A stretch of 64,000 nt of DNA, taken from the NCBI GenBank assembly GCA_025936045.1, contig JAICUB010000025.1, positions 1-64,000 of the forward strand, given 5' to 3'. The notes beneath the pieces were generated by a model, which did not search any database, was not told where the DNA came from, and was given only the letters and a program-made list of their open reading frames with translations. The DNA is from Polyangiaceae bacterium. Lineage in GTDB: Bacteria > Myxococcota_A > Polyangia > Polyangiales > Polyangiaceae. The translations under genes and the position numbers were made by a program. Of the stretch, positions 18,388 through 26,268 are shown one piece after another (the first letter of the stretch is position 1; the number at the start of each line of letters is the position of its first letter).

Positions 18388-18468
18388 GGACCCGCAAACG
18401 GATCTGGAGCGCTCGCGAACGCATCTAAAGCACCCGCAAAGGGAGCCAAAGCCGGCAAACGGGTCCAA
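18378..18468 (+). repeat. Degenerate CCCGCAAACGG-type repeat cluster
   Basis: The motif CCCGCAAACGGA recurs directly (about 18379-18390 and 18391-18402). Variants follow at shorter spacing, with CGCGAACGCATCT, CCCGCAAAGGGA and CCGGCAAACGGG all within 91 bases. One copy overlaps the right arm of the hairpin. The function is unknown. Confidence 0.6.
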
Positions 18469-18522
18469 AGATTTTCTCGGGGCGTCTATGGTGTGCCCGC
18501 CCCCGCAGACGAGTACAAACCA

Positions 18523-19812
18523 ATGATTCTTCGCGACCCGGTGCATGGTCTCGTCTCTTTCGAGCGAAAAGAAGAGGAAATCATCGTCCGGCTGCTCGAG
18601 GCTCGCGAGGTTCAGCGGCTCCGACGCATCCGCCAACTCGGACTCGCGTCCTTCGCTTATCCGAGCGCCGACCACACCCGCTTTTCACACGCGATCGGCG
18701 CTGCCTTCGTGATGACGCGGCTCCTCGAGCGGCTCCGTCACATCGACCCGAGCTTGCCTTATTGGCAACGGACCACGACCGAGCGCGCCCGCGAGGCCCT
18801 CGCGGCGGCGCTCCTTCACGACGTGGGGCACGGCCCCTTCTCTCATCTCTTCGAGCAAGTGCTCGGCGGCCAGCATCACGAAACGTGGACGCGCCGCATG
18901 CTGCTCGACGACTCGACCGACGTGCACCGCGTGCTGCGCGAGCTCGACCCGATCCTGCCCGAGCGCGTCGCCGAGCTCGTCGCCGGCCGCCACGAGCTAC
19001 CGTACCTCGCGCGCGCGGTGAGCGGCACCTTCGACGTCGACCGCTGCGACTACCTCTTGCGCGACGCGCACGCGACCGGCGTGAGTTACGGCCGATTCGA
19101 TCTCGCCTGGCTGCTGCGCAGCCTCACCTTCGGCGTGCCCGCGTCCGAAGCCACGGCGCCCCCCATCGCCATCGACGGGCGCAAGGGTATCCCCGCGATC
19201 GAGTCGTTCCTGCTCGCGCGCCTGTTCATGTTCCAGCAGGTCTACTTCCACAAGACCGAGCGCTCCTGCGAGTGGATGCTGACCAAGATCCTCGATCGCG
19301 CGCGGGCGCTTTTGACCGACGGGACGCGCCTACCCGGGACGCCCGCCGGCATCGCGACGCTCGCCCGCGACGGTGCCATCACGCTCGGCGAGTACCTCGA
19401 CCTCGACGATCCCGCGCTCTGGGTCGCCCTCGCGGCGTGGCGGAACGTGCCGGATCCGACGCTCGCCGGGCTCGTCGCGCGGCTCCAGACCCGTCACCTG
19501 TTCAAGACCTACGAGCTCTTCGGCGAGCAAGCGACGCCGCGCGGCCGGCTCGACGCGCTCGACGTAGCGCGCGACGTCGCGCAAAAAGCCGGCTTCGACC
19601 CCGAAATCTACGTCGGGCTCGACGTGGCCTCGACGTTCGCGCTCGACGACGCCGACGACCCGCTCACCATCGTCTTTCCCGACGGCGCCGTGCGCCCGCT
19701 CGCCGAGGTGTCGTTCTTGCTCGGGCGCCTGCGCGGTGAAAATCTCGAGCGCGTGCGGCTCGTCTTCGCGCCCGAGCTCCGCGACGGCATCAAGCGCGCC
19801 CTCAAGCCATGA
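18523..19812 (+). CDS. HD-domain phosphohydrolase, SAMHD1/dGTPase-like
   Basis: 429 residues from ATG 18523. Homology starts at once with DPVHGLVSF, as in SAMHD1-type proteins. Then come QRLRRIRQLG, HTRFSHAIG (first metal His), LLHDVGHGPFSH (the HD pair) and FDVDRCDYLLRD (the fourth ligand), so the metal site is intact. Family members hydrolyse dNTPs to nucleosides and triphosphate, or act on other nucleotides. The substrate here is not determinable. Its stop overlaps the next gene (ATGA). GTG 18265 would add 86 low-complexity residues and is judged too early. Confidence 0.88.
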   Translation: MILRDPVHGLVSFERKEEEIIVRLLEAREVQRLRRIRQLGLASFAYPSADHTRFSHAIGAAFVMTRLLERLRHIDPSLPYWQRTTTERAREALAAALLHDVGHGPFSHLFEQVLGGQHHETWTRRMLLDDSTDVHRVLRELDPILPERVAELVAGRHELPYLARAVSGTFDVDRCDYLLRDAHATGVSYGRFDLAWLLRSLTFGVPASEATAPPIAIDGRKGIPAIESFLLARLFMFQQVYFHKTERSCEWMLTKILDRARALLTDGTRLPGTPAGIATLARDGAITLGEYLDLDDPALWVALAAWRNVPDPTLAGLVARLQTRHLFKTYELFGEQATPRGRLDALDVARDVAQKAGFDPEIYVGLDVASTFALDDADDPLTIVFPDGAVRPLAEVSFLLGRLRGENLERVRLVFAPELRDGIKRALKP

Positions 19813-20447
19813 CGCCGCTCTTCGTGCTCGCCGCGCTCGCGGAGCGGCCGAACCCCGACGACGGAGCCTTCGGGCGCCGCACGAGCGCCGAGGTGCGCTC
19901 GCTCGATCCCGACGCGCACTCGCACGAGGGCGACGGTGTGTACGGCCGCTTCGACGGTGATCTCGAGCTCGGCCTCGGGGTGGGACCGACGCTCACCTTC
20001 GCCGACGGGGACGCGGGCGTCGGCGCGCGTGGCGTCGCGCGCTGGTATTCGACGGTCGGGCTCTACGCGCTCTACGACGAGACACTCGAGCCGCACCGCG
20101 CGCTCGCGCGCCGCGCCGGCTTCGGCGTCGAGCTCACGCCGCTCTTCCTTTTGCGCTGGCAAAGGGCGCTCGAGGTCGGCCCGCCCGTGCTCGACCTCGC
20201 GCTCGACTCGCTCGCGCTCGGCTTCGGGGCGAGCTTCGCGACGCCCGCGGGGCACGGCTTCGGCAGTCACCGTTCGCTCGACGCGACACTCGGCTTCGGC
20301 GTGCCCCTCGCGGCGAACGCGGTCGGACCCTGGCTCGAGTTTCGCGCCGACGTGACGTTCCCCGAGCCCGCGCGCGGCGAAGCCGGCGTCGCGCTGCTCC
20401 TTTCCTGGCACTTCGCCGCCGTGACGCCGCTCGTGCGCGGCCCCTAG
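19809..20447 (+). CDS. Hypothetical beta-rich protein coupled to HD phosphohydrolase
   Basis: 212 residues, starting in a 4-base overlap with the HD-domain gene. There is only a short hydrophobic start (TPLFVLAALAE), so export is uncertain. The body has alternating short strands rich in Gly, Leu and Asp/Glu and ends with ALLLSWHF, which resembles outer-membrane barrel proteins lacking an obvious full signal peptide. No family recognised. Convergent with the acyltransferase gene, with a large inverted repeat between them. Confidence 0.68.
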   Translation: MTPLFVLAALAERPNPDDGAFGRRTSAEVRSLDPDAHSHEGDGVYGRFDGDLELGLGVGPTLTFADGDAGVGARGVARWYSTVGLYALYDETLEPHRALARRAGFGVELTPLFLLRWQRALEVGPPVLDLALDSLALGFGASFATPAGHGFGSHRSLDATLGFGVPLAANAVGPWLEFRADVTFPEPARGEAGVALLLSWHFAAVTPLVRGP

Positions 20448-20453
20448 CGATCG

Positions 20454-20565
20454 GGGTTCACCTGCACGCTACCGCGCAGCCAATGCTGCCAGCACCTGCA
20501 CGCGCGCGACTGCCGGGCGCACGGCGCTGGCAGCAGTTACCGCACCGTAGCGTGGAGGTGAACCC
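20454..20565. repeat. Imperfect inverted repeat with 40-bp arms between convergent genes
   Basis: The left arm 20454-20493 (starting GGGTTCACCTGCACGCTAC) pairs with the right arm 20526-20565 (ending GTAGCGTGGAGGTGAACCC) with about eight mismatches, enclosing a 32-base loop. The outer 19 bases match except at one position. It lies wholly between two convergent genes. It could be a bidirectional terminator, a REP/MITE-like element, or a structured RNA. No T-run follows either arm. Confidence 0.85.
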
Positions 20566-20593
20566 AACCCTCTGCGAACGGGTCAGCAACGGG

Positions 20594-21766
20594 TCAGCGC
20601 TTGAGGACGGGCTCGGCCTCGGAGACGTGCTCGTCGACGGCAATGCGCTCGGCGACGAGGTGACGGGCGATGGCGTCGCGCAAGCGGCGATCGGCGAGGT
20701 AGTGGCTGCTGTGCGTCACGGTGGGCTCGAAGCCGCGCGCGACCTTGTGCTCGCCGCCCGCGCCGGGCTCGAAGCCGCCGAGCCTCCGCTCGATGGCCTC
20801 CTCGATGCCCTTATAGAAACACACGTTGAAGTGCAGGAACGGCACCTCGGCGAGCGCGCCCCAATAGCGCCCGAACAGGCGGTTTTTCCCGAGCAGGTTG
20901 AACGCACCGCCGAGCCGCTTCTTACCTCCGCGCTCGGTCGCGGCGACGACGTGGAGCTGCTCCGGCATGCTGCTCGTCACCTGCTCGAAGAAGGCGCGGT
21001 TCAGGTAGCGGCGGCCCCACGGGAACTTGTCGACGGTGGCGACGTAAAACTCGTAAATGAAGTCGGCGTGCTCGGGGCCGAGCGTCTTGTCGCTGAGCAC
21101 CTCGAGCGCGATGCCGCGATCGGCGAGCTCGCGACGCTCGCGGCGGATTTGGTTGCGCTTCTTCGAAGCGAAGCGCGCGAGAAAGTCGTCGAAGCTCGCG
21201 TAACCGGGGTTCGACCAATGAAATTGCACGCCGTGCCGCGCGAGCATGCCGTGCTCGACGTGGGCGAGCGCCTCCTCCTCGGGCGGAAACAAGACGTGCG
21301 CCGACGAAAGCCTGCCCTCGCGGCAGACGCCCGCGAGCGCTTGGCACAAAACAGCGAGCAACTCGGCTTTCGGCGTGCCCGGCCGCACGAGCAGGCGCGG
21401 CCCGGTCGCGGGCGTGAACGGCACTGCCAGGATGAGCTTCGGATAATAAGCGACGCCGAGCTCCGCTTCCGCGAAGCGCGCCCAGGCGTGATCGAAGACG
21501 AACTCGCCTTCGCTGTTGCCCTTCACGTACGCGGGCGCGGCGCCGACGAGCTCACCACGCTGGTAGATGCCGAGGTGCAGCGGAAGCCAGCCGCGCTTCG
21601 GCACGACGCAGCCGGTGCGTTCGAGTGCGTCGAGCCACTCGAAGCGCAAGAACGGCGGCGTCGCCTCGTCGAGCAGCGCGCGATACGGAGCTTCGCCGAG
21701 CTCGCGCATCGAACCGTGCGTACGAACCTCGAACGCGACTTCACGCACGTCTTCCGCGGAGCTCAT
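20594..21766 (-). CDS. GNAT-fold acyltransferase, DUF482/COG3146 (FemAB-like)
   Basis: 390 residues. Motifs of the DUF482 family are visible: PPFLRFEWLDALE near the N-terminus, HLGIYQRGELVGAAPAYVKGNSEGE, FDHAWARFAE, a KRNQIRRERRE basic stretch, FYVATVDKFPWGRRYL, LFGRYWGA and the C-terminal GFEPGAGGEHKVARGF. Family members are predicted peptidoglycan-type acyl or aminoacyl transferases of unknown substrate. Its ATG overlaps the stop of the PLD-family gene (ATGA), forming a two-gene unit. Confidence 0.88.
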   Translation of the reverse strand: MSSAEDVREVAFEVRTHGSMRELGEAPYRALLDEATPPFLRFEWLDALERTGCVVPKRGWLPLHLGIYQRGELVGAAPAYVKGNSEGEFVFDHAWARFAEAELGVAYYPKLILAVPFTPATGPRLLVRPGTPKAELLAVLCQALAGVCREGRLSSAHVLFPPEEEALAHVEHGMLARHGVQFHWSNPGYASFDDFLARFASKKRNQIRRERRELADRGIALEVLSDKTLGPEHADFIYEFYVATVDKFPWGRRYLNRAFFEQVTSSMPEQLHVVAATERGGKKRLGGAFNLLGKNRLFGRYWGALAEVPFLHFNVCFYKGIEEAIERRLGGFEPGAGGEHKVARGFEPTVTHSSHYLADRRLRDAIARHLVAERIAVDEHVSEAEPVLKR

Positions 21767-22962
21767 AGAAACTTCCTGAAGCGGTATGCCACGAGCTCGA
21801 AGAGACGGTCGCCGAGCGGCCGGTAGTGGAACGCCGCGCGGTCGATTTCGCGGCTTTCTTCGAGGTCGCGCAGGAACGAGCCCTCCATCGTCGCGCCGAA
21901 CGCCTCGTCGTCGACCGAGACGTTGATCTCGAGGTTCGAGCGCAGCGACAGATAGTCGAGGTTGAAGGTACCGATCGTGCTCCAGCGCCCGTCGATGACG
22001 GCGCTCTTCGCGTGCAGGATGCGCGACTCGAATTCGTAGAGTCGCACGCCGTGCTTGAGTAGGTAGCCCCAGTTCGCGCGGCTCGCGTGGCGTACGAGCT
22101 CGACGTCGCTCTCGGCGGGCATGAGCACGCGCACGTCGACGCCACGGCGCGCCGCGCGACCGAGCGCTCGCCGGACCGAGCTGTCCGGCAAGAAATACGC
22201 GTTACGGATCCACGCCCGCTGTTTCGCGCCGTAGAGCTCGCGCACGTACGCGCGCGAGATTTCGCGCTGCTCGCGCAAGAAGCTCGCTTCGCCGAGCACG
22301 TTGACGCGCATGCCGCGCCGCGCGTCGAGCACGGGCTCGCTCTTCGGGATGCGCAGGAGCGGCACGCCGCCCGTGCGCCGCCAGATGCCGAGCACCGAGA
22401 GCAAGAGGCCGCGGGCGGCGGGGCCGCGCACCGAAACCATGTCGTCACGCCAGGCGCGGCCGCCGTCTTCGAGCGAGAGCCACGCGTCCGCGATGTTGCA
22501 GCCGCCCGTGAAGCCGAGCTCGCCGTCTACGACGAGGATTTTGCGATGATCGCGGCGCGTCAGCCGCTCGAGGCGAAAGCGGCGGCGCCAGGGCGCCACG
22601 GGCCCGAACTCGACGACGTGAGCGCCCGCGCGGCGGAGCTCGCCGAACATGGCGGGGTCCGCGCCGATACTGCCGACCGCGTCGTAAAGCACGGCGACTT
22701 CGACGCCGCGCGCAGCCGCCGCAACGAGCGCCGCGGCGAAGCGGCGACCGGCGCGGTCGGAGTCGAACCAATACATCTCGAGCAAGATTTGCTCGCGCGC
22801 TCCATTGATGGCGTCGAGCATCGCCGGGTACGCCTCGGCGCCGTCGCGGTGCAGCAGAACTTCATTGCCGCCCGTGAAGGGCTGCGGGGCCGCTCGGTAG
22901 CGCCGGGGGATGACGTCGCTCCGCACGGGGTCTATCCTGCGACACCCTGACGCGCGCTGCAT
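21763..22962 (-). CDS. Phospholipase D-family protein, cardiolipin synthase-like
   Basis: 399 residues with two HxK(x)4D motifs, HRKILVVDG near 139 and HAKSAVIDG near 312, each followed by Gly/Asn (GGCN, GTFN), as in cardiolipin synthases and other PLD superfamily phosphatidyltransferases. The N-terminal DGAEAYPAMLDAINGAREQILLEMY segment is typical of ClsA/B proteins. It lacks N-terminal transmembrane helices, like ClsB. The likely reaction is phosphatidyl transfer to glycerol or phosphatidylglycerol, but other PLD substrates are possible. Several in-frame starts exist near 22962. Operonic with the DUF482 gene. Confidence 0.86.
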   Translation of the reverse strand: MQRASGCRRIDPVRSDVIPRRYRAAPQPFTGGNEVLLHRDGAEAYPAMLDAINGAREQILLEMYWFDSDRAGRRFAAALVAAAARGVEVAVLYDAVGSIGADPAMFGELRRAGAHVVEFGPVAPWRRRFRLERLTRRDHRKILVVDGELGFTGGCNIADAWLSLEDGGRAWRDDMVSVRGPAARGLLLSVLGIWRRTGGVPLLRIPKSEPVLDARRGMRVNVLGEASFLREQREISRAYVRELYGAKQRAWIRNAYFLPDSSVRRALGRAARRGVDVRVLMPAESDVELVRHASRANWGYLLKHGVRLYEFESRILHAKSAVIDGRWSTIGTFNLDYLSLRSNLEINVSVDDEAFGATMEGSFLRDLEESREIDRAAFHYRPLGDRLFELVAYRFRKFL

Positions 22963-22970
22963 AGGTCGCC

Positions 22971-24023
22971 ATGCAACCTTTTTTTATCCCTCGAAAATCA
23001 GTGTTCGGCTCGCTCCTGGCACTTTGGTGCGTCGGACTCGTCGCCTGCCAAAACGACGCTCGACCGGCCGCGCAATATCCGCAGCAGTACCCCCAGCAGC
23101 CGTATCCCTACCCGACGCAGCCCGGAGCACCGGTTGCGCAACCCGGCATGCCGGCGCAGCCCGGCGCGCCGCCGACACCGGGAGCGGTCGCGACCATCGC
23201 GCCACCGCTTCCGGCGGGGCCGGACCCGATCAACACGACGAATCTGCCGTTCTTGCGAGCGGAGGCGGCGAGCATCATGCACGAGCTCATCTCGACGCTG
23301 CCACCGCTCCAACAGGGGCGCGTCGCGAACGTGCCGATGGTCGTCGATAGCACGCCGGGTGACGTGAACGCGTTCGCGACCTGCACCCAGGACGGCAAGG
23401 CGGCCATGGCCGTCACCGACGGACTTTTCGACATCCAGGCGCACCTCGCGCGTGCAAAGGCGTACGACGAGGCCGCGCGCACGAACAAAGTCGCCGAATA
23501 CATCCAGCTCATCGCGCGCGGCCAGCAGCCGAACCAGCCGATCCTGCAGCCGCCGGCTAATTTTTTCGATCCGAGCATCGACAATCAGCCGAACAAGCTG
23601 GTCCGCCAGCGCGAGGTGCTCGACGAGGAACTCGCCTTCGTGCTCGGCCACGAGCTCTCGCATCACTACCTCGGCCACCTGCCGTGCACGGGCTCGGGCA
23701 ACCTGCCGCCGCAGCAGATCGCGCAGCTGCTCGCGAGCGCCGTGCCGCTCTTCAACCAGCCGAACGAGATCGCCGCCGACGTGTCGGGCCTGAACGACAC
23801 GCTCACGACCGGCGCGCGGCGGAGCGGCTATCACTTCACCGAAGGCGGCGCACTGCTGACGATGCAGTTCTTCGCGGGCCTCGATCAGTTCTCGCTCACC
23901 GACATCCTGTTCGCCTTCGAGCGCGACCATCCCCCGCCCGCGGTGCGCACCCCGATCATCCAGCAAACGGCGAATGCCTGGCGCGCCACGGGCGGCCGCG
24001 GCCTGCCGTATCCGTTGTTCTAG
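22971..24023 (+). CDS. M48-type zinc metallopeptidase lipoprotein
   Basis: 350 residues. A signal peptide ends at lipobox LVAC, followed by a Tyr/Pro/Gln stalk (about 22-85). The catalytic part carries the zinc motif HELSH near residue 225 and a downstream Glu (NEIAADVSG), as in M48/BepA-like Zn proteases. A helical segment before it (FLRAEAASIMHELISTLPP, NAFATC) and a C-terminal region with ERDHPPPAVRTPII, the HPxxxxR-like end of M48 enzymes, support this. It probably acts in envelope protein quality control. Monocistronic, followed by an inverted repeat. Confidence 0.88.
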   Translation: MQPFFIPRKSVFGSLLALWCVGLVACQNDARPAAQYPQQYPQQPYPYPTQPGAPVAQPGMPAQPGAPPTPGAVATIAPPLPAGPDPINTTNLPFLRAEAASIMHELISTLPPLQQGRVANVPMVVDSTPGDVNAFATCTQDGKAAMAVTDGLFDIQAHLARAKAYDEAARTNKVAEYIQLIARGQQPNQPILQPPANFFDPSIDNQPNKLVRQREVLDEELAFVLGHELSHHYLGHLPCTGSGNLPPQQIAQLLASAVPLFNQPNEIAADVSGLNDTLTTGARRSGYHFTEGGALLTMQFFAGLDQFSLTDILFAFERDHPPPAVRTPIIQQTANAWRATGGRGLPYPLF

Positions 24024-24035
24024 CGGCACGTCGGG

Positions 24036-24099
24036 CGCCCCGGCGAGCGCAACGTCGCTCGAGCGCGAGACGCACGCAGAGTATTGCCTCGCCGGGGCG
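24036..24099. repeat. 12-bp perfect inverted repeat with 40-nt loop
   Basis: CGCCCCGGCGAG (24036-24047) and CTCGCCGGGGCG (24088-24099) are exactly complementary. They lie 13 bases after the M48 protease stop. It may end the protease transcript, though it has no T-run, or structure the leader of the MDR gene. Confidence 0.75.
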
Positions 24100-24167
24100 A
24101 ACCGCGCCGCGCGGCTCCTTCGAGTCGAGCCGTACCGCGCGGCAGCGCTGGTCCGCCGCTTGCTCGG

Positions 24168-24181
24168 TCGGTTCGAACCGA
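24168..24181. promoter_or_regulatory. 14-bp palindrome upstream of MDR oxidoreductase gene (putative operator)
   Basis: TCGGTTCGAACCGA is a perfect palindrome 22 bases before ATG 24204. A short operator for a redox- or stress-responsive regulator controlling the oxidoreductase is plausible, but I cannot name the regulator. Confidence 0.5.
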
Positions 24182-24189
24182 ACCCGCGC

Positions 24190-24195
24190 AAGGAG
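24190..24195 (+). promoter_or_regulatory. Ribosome binding site AAGGAG for MDR oxidoreductase
   Basis: AAGGAG lies eight bases before ATG 24204. It fixes that start although the frame is open to 24084. Confidence 0.85.
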
Positions 24196-24203
24196 ACCAC
24201 TCG

Positions 24204-25106
24204 ATGAAAGCAGTTCTTCTTACCGACTACGGCGACGTCGACAAGCTCGTGTTCAAAGACGTCCCCGAACCGACGCCCGGCCTGCGCGAGCTGAAGGTCC
24301 AGGTCGAGGGCGCGAGCATCAACCCCGTCGACGTGAAGCTCAGGCGTGGCGAGCTCCGCGCGCAGCGCCCGCTCGAGTTCCCGACGATTCTCGGGCGCGA
24401 CGTCGCCGGCACCGTGCGCGAGGTCGGCGCAGCCGTGAAGGAGTTCCAAGTCGGTGATCGCGTGATGGGGCTCGTCGATCACGCTTACGCGGAGGTCGTC
24501 GTCGCGCCGGTCGAGGCGTTCGCGAAGGTGCCGGACGAGGTCGACGCCGAGACGGCTTCGGCGTTGCCGCTCGTCGGGCTCACGGGCGCGCAGCTCGTGG
24601 AAGAAGCGGTGCAGGTGAAGCCCGGCGACGTGGTGCTCGTCACGGGCGCGCTCGGGAGCGTCGGGCGCGTGGCGGTGTTCACGGCGAAACAGTGCGGCGC
24701 GCGCGTGCTCGCGGGCGTTCGGAGCTCACAGCGCGAACAGGCGGAGACGCTCGACGCCGATGCCGTCGTGGCGCTCGACGACCAGCAGGAGCTCGACGCG
24801 CTGCCGCAGCTCGACGCCATCGCGGACACGGTGAGCGGCGCCGTGCTGGAGTCGTTGCTCTCGAAGGTGAAGCGCGGCGGCGTGGTCGGGACCGTGCTCG
24901 CCACACCGAAGTCGGGCCCCCACGACCTCATCGTGCGCACGATGCTCGTGCATCCCGACGCTGCCCGGCTCACCGAGCTCGGTGAAGCGGTCGCGGACGG
25001 CGAGCTCGAGCTGCCGGTCGCGCAGCGCTTTCCACTGAGTGACGTGCAGAACGCGCAGCGCCTCGCCGAACAGCACGGTGTCGGCAAGGTCGTGCTCGTC
25101 CCTTGA
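24204..25106 (+). CDS. MDR-family NADP-dependent oxidoreductase (quinone reductase-like)
   Basis: 300 residues, medium-chain dehydrogenase/reductase fold. It opens MKAVLLTDYGDVDKL, has INPVDVKLRRG, the LGRDVAGTVREVG segment, GDRVMG and a nucleotide-binding VTGALGSVGRVAV, and lacks structural zinc-binding cysteines, as in zeta-crystallin-type quinone reductases. It probably reduces quinones or reactive alkenals with NADPH. The RBS and ATG at 24204 are clear. Unlinked to the second MDR gene at 61924-62895. Confidence 0.92.
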   Translation: MKAVLLTDYGDVDKLVFKDVPEPTPGLRELKVQVEGASINPVDVKLRRGELRAQRPLEFPTILGRDVAGTVREVGAAVKEFQVGDRVMGLVDHAYAEVVVAPVEAFAKVPDEVDAETASALPLVGLTGAQLVEEAVQVKPGDVVLVTGALGSVGRVAVFTAKQCGARVLAGVRSSQREQAETLDADAVVALDDQQELDALPQLDAIADTVSGAVLESLLSKVKRGGVVGTVLATPKSGPHDLIVRTMLVHPDAARLTELGEAVADGELELPVAQRFPLSDVQNAQRLAEQHGVGKVVLVP

Positions 25107-25114
25107 GTCCGTCG

Positions 25115-25147
25115 AAAAAAGCGCCCCTTCGCTAGCAACCGGGGCGC
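25115..25147 (-). terminator. Hairpin with T-run on the minus strand
   Basis: GCGCCCC (25121-25127) and GGGGCGC (25141-25147) form a 7-base stem with a 13-base loop. On the minus strand it is followed at once by six T (AAAAAA on plus, 25115-25120), an intrinsic-terminator shape for minus-strand transcripts. No gene ends there in that orientation, so it may stop antisense read-through from the methyltransferase side, or serve the plus-strand MDR gene only as a hairpin. Confidence 0.55.
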
Positions 25148-25187
25148 GCCGCGGCCGAAGTCCCCTTAGACTCGCACCGCGCGCGCC

Positions 25188-26204
25188 ATGAAGACCGAAG
25201 AGCCGACACCGAGACGCCTGCGCCGCGCGCGTGAGCTCGGCGACAGTCCGGTGTCGCAGGCGCTCGGCCAGGCTTTCGCGTTGCTCGCGGCCGTGCTCCT
25301 CGCGCCAGCCGCGCTCGTCGCCTGCGGCGCACGTGCCGCCGTGCTCCTGCGCGCTGCGCTCGCGGGGGTTCCCGCCGTCGCCCCGGCACGCCAGCTCGCG
25401 GGCGACGTGGTCTCGCTCTCCGCTCCCCTGCTGCTCGCCGTGGCGGCCACCGTGGTTGCGGTCGGCAGCTGGCAAACCGGCGGCGTCGTCAGCAGCGCCC
25501 GTCTCGCTCCCGATCTGGCACGGCTCGATCCCGTCGCGGGGGCGCGGAACCTCTTCAAAGCCGACCGGCTGTTTGCGCTCTTGCGCGCGCTCGTCGCAGG
25601 GGGCGCCGCAGCCGGCATCGGCCTCTGGCTCCTCCGCGCTCACGCCGCCGACCTCGCGGAGGCGACCGGCAACGAGGTCGCCGTCGGTGCGCTCGCACTC
25701 TCACTCGGCCGGTCGCTCGGCGTCACGGTCGCGCTCGTGGGCGTCGGGCTCGGCCTCGTCGACCTCTTGATCGTGCACCGGCTCTGGCGCTCGCGGCATC
25801 GCATGAGCAAGGACGAGGTGCGGCGCGAATTTCGCGAAGCCGAAGGGGATCCGGAGGTTCGCGCGAAGCGGCGCCGCGCGCACCAAGAGGCGCTCACCGG
25901 CTCCATCGTGAACGCGGTACGCGACGCGACGGTCGTCGTCGTGAACCCGACGCACCTTGCGAGCGCCCTCCGCTACGTCGAAGAAGAAGACGCCGCGCCG
26001 CGCGTCGTCGCTCAAGGTGAAGGCGAGCTCGCGCGCTACATCGTGGAGGCGGCGCGCGCCTACGGCATCCCTTGCGTGCGCGACGTGCCGGTCGCACGCG
26101 CGTTGCGCGAGCTCGAGATCGGCGACGAAATCCCGGAAGCCTTGTACGAGGCCGTCGCCGAAATCTTGCGGGAGCTCGTGCAGAACCCCGACTCGGCGGA
26201 CTGA
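25188..26204 (+). CDS. SctU/FlhB-family type III secretion export switch protein (isolated)
   Basis: 338 residues. It starts KTEEPTPRRLRRARELGD like FlhB/YscU/SctU. Hydrophobic helices occupy about 25-50, 75-95, 130-150 and 175-195. The SKDEVRREFREAEGDPEVRAKRR linker precedes the autocleavage motif NPTH (253-256), and the cytoplasmic cleavage domain follows. In family members NPTH cleavage between Asn and Pro switches substrate specificity of the export gate. No other flagellar or type III gene is in this window, so it is either a split locus or a stand-alone paralogue. Hydrophobicity appears lower than usual for the first helices. Confidence 0.93.
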   Translation: MKTEEPTPRRLRRARELGDSPVSQALGQAFALLAAVLLAPAALVACGARAAVLLRAALAGVPAVAPARQLAGDVVSLSAPLLLAVAATVVAVGSWQTGGVVSSARLAPDLARLDPVAGARNLFKADRLFALLRALVAGGAAAGIGLWLLRAHAADLAEATGNEVAVGALALSLGRSLGVTVALVGVGLGLVDLLIVHRLWRSRHRMSKDEVRREFREAEGDPEVRAKRRRAHQEALTGSIVNAVRDATVVVVNPTHLASALRYVEEEDAAPRVVAQGEGELARYIVEAARAYGIPCVRDVPVARALRELEIGDEIPEALYEAVAEILRELVQNPDSAD

Positions 26205-26238
26205 CCGCGCCGGTTGCACGCCGTCATTCGCGCTGGCG

Positions 26239-26268
26239 CGGCCGCGAGCAGAGCGCTCGTCGCGGCCG
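26239..26268. terminator. Convergent-gene hairpin, probable bidirectional terminator
   Basis: CGGCCGCGA (26239-26247) and TCGCGGCCG (26260-26268) form a perfect 9-base stem with a 12-base loop, exactly between the convergent sctU-like and methyltransferase genes. No T-run is present, so Rho or other factors may help. Confidence 0.6.

Larger units (their letters stand above)
18195..18522. other. 328-bp non-coding interval with stem-loop and degenerate repeats
   Basis: This gap lies between the divergent XPB-N-like and HD-domain genes. It contains an AT-richer segment (GGTTATCTATCTAAAGTTACG near 18230-18250), a perfect 11-base stem-loop (18362-18387) and a run of degenerate CCCGCAAACGG-like units up to about 18468. 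A plus-strand frame is open from GTG 18265 through it into the HD gene, but its predicted peptide is low-complexity and Cys/Lys-rich with no conserved sequence, so I treat it as leader DNA. Confidence 0.55.

Noticed and set aside
18265..18522. N-terminal extension of the HD-domain protein from GTG 18265
   Set aside because: The 86 added residues are low-complexity, translate hairpin and repeats, and precede the point where the family normally starts (DPVHG).
18523..20447. Antiviral defence island around the HD phosphohydrolase
   Set aside because: The neighbours are an XPB-like protein, a beta-rich hypothetical protein and a DUF482 enzyme. There are no nucleases, methylases, integrases or other defence genes, so HD alone is not enough.
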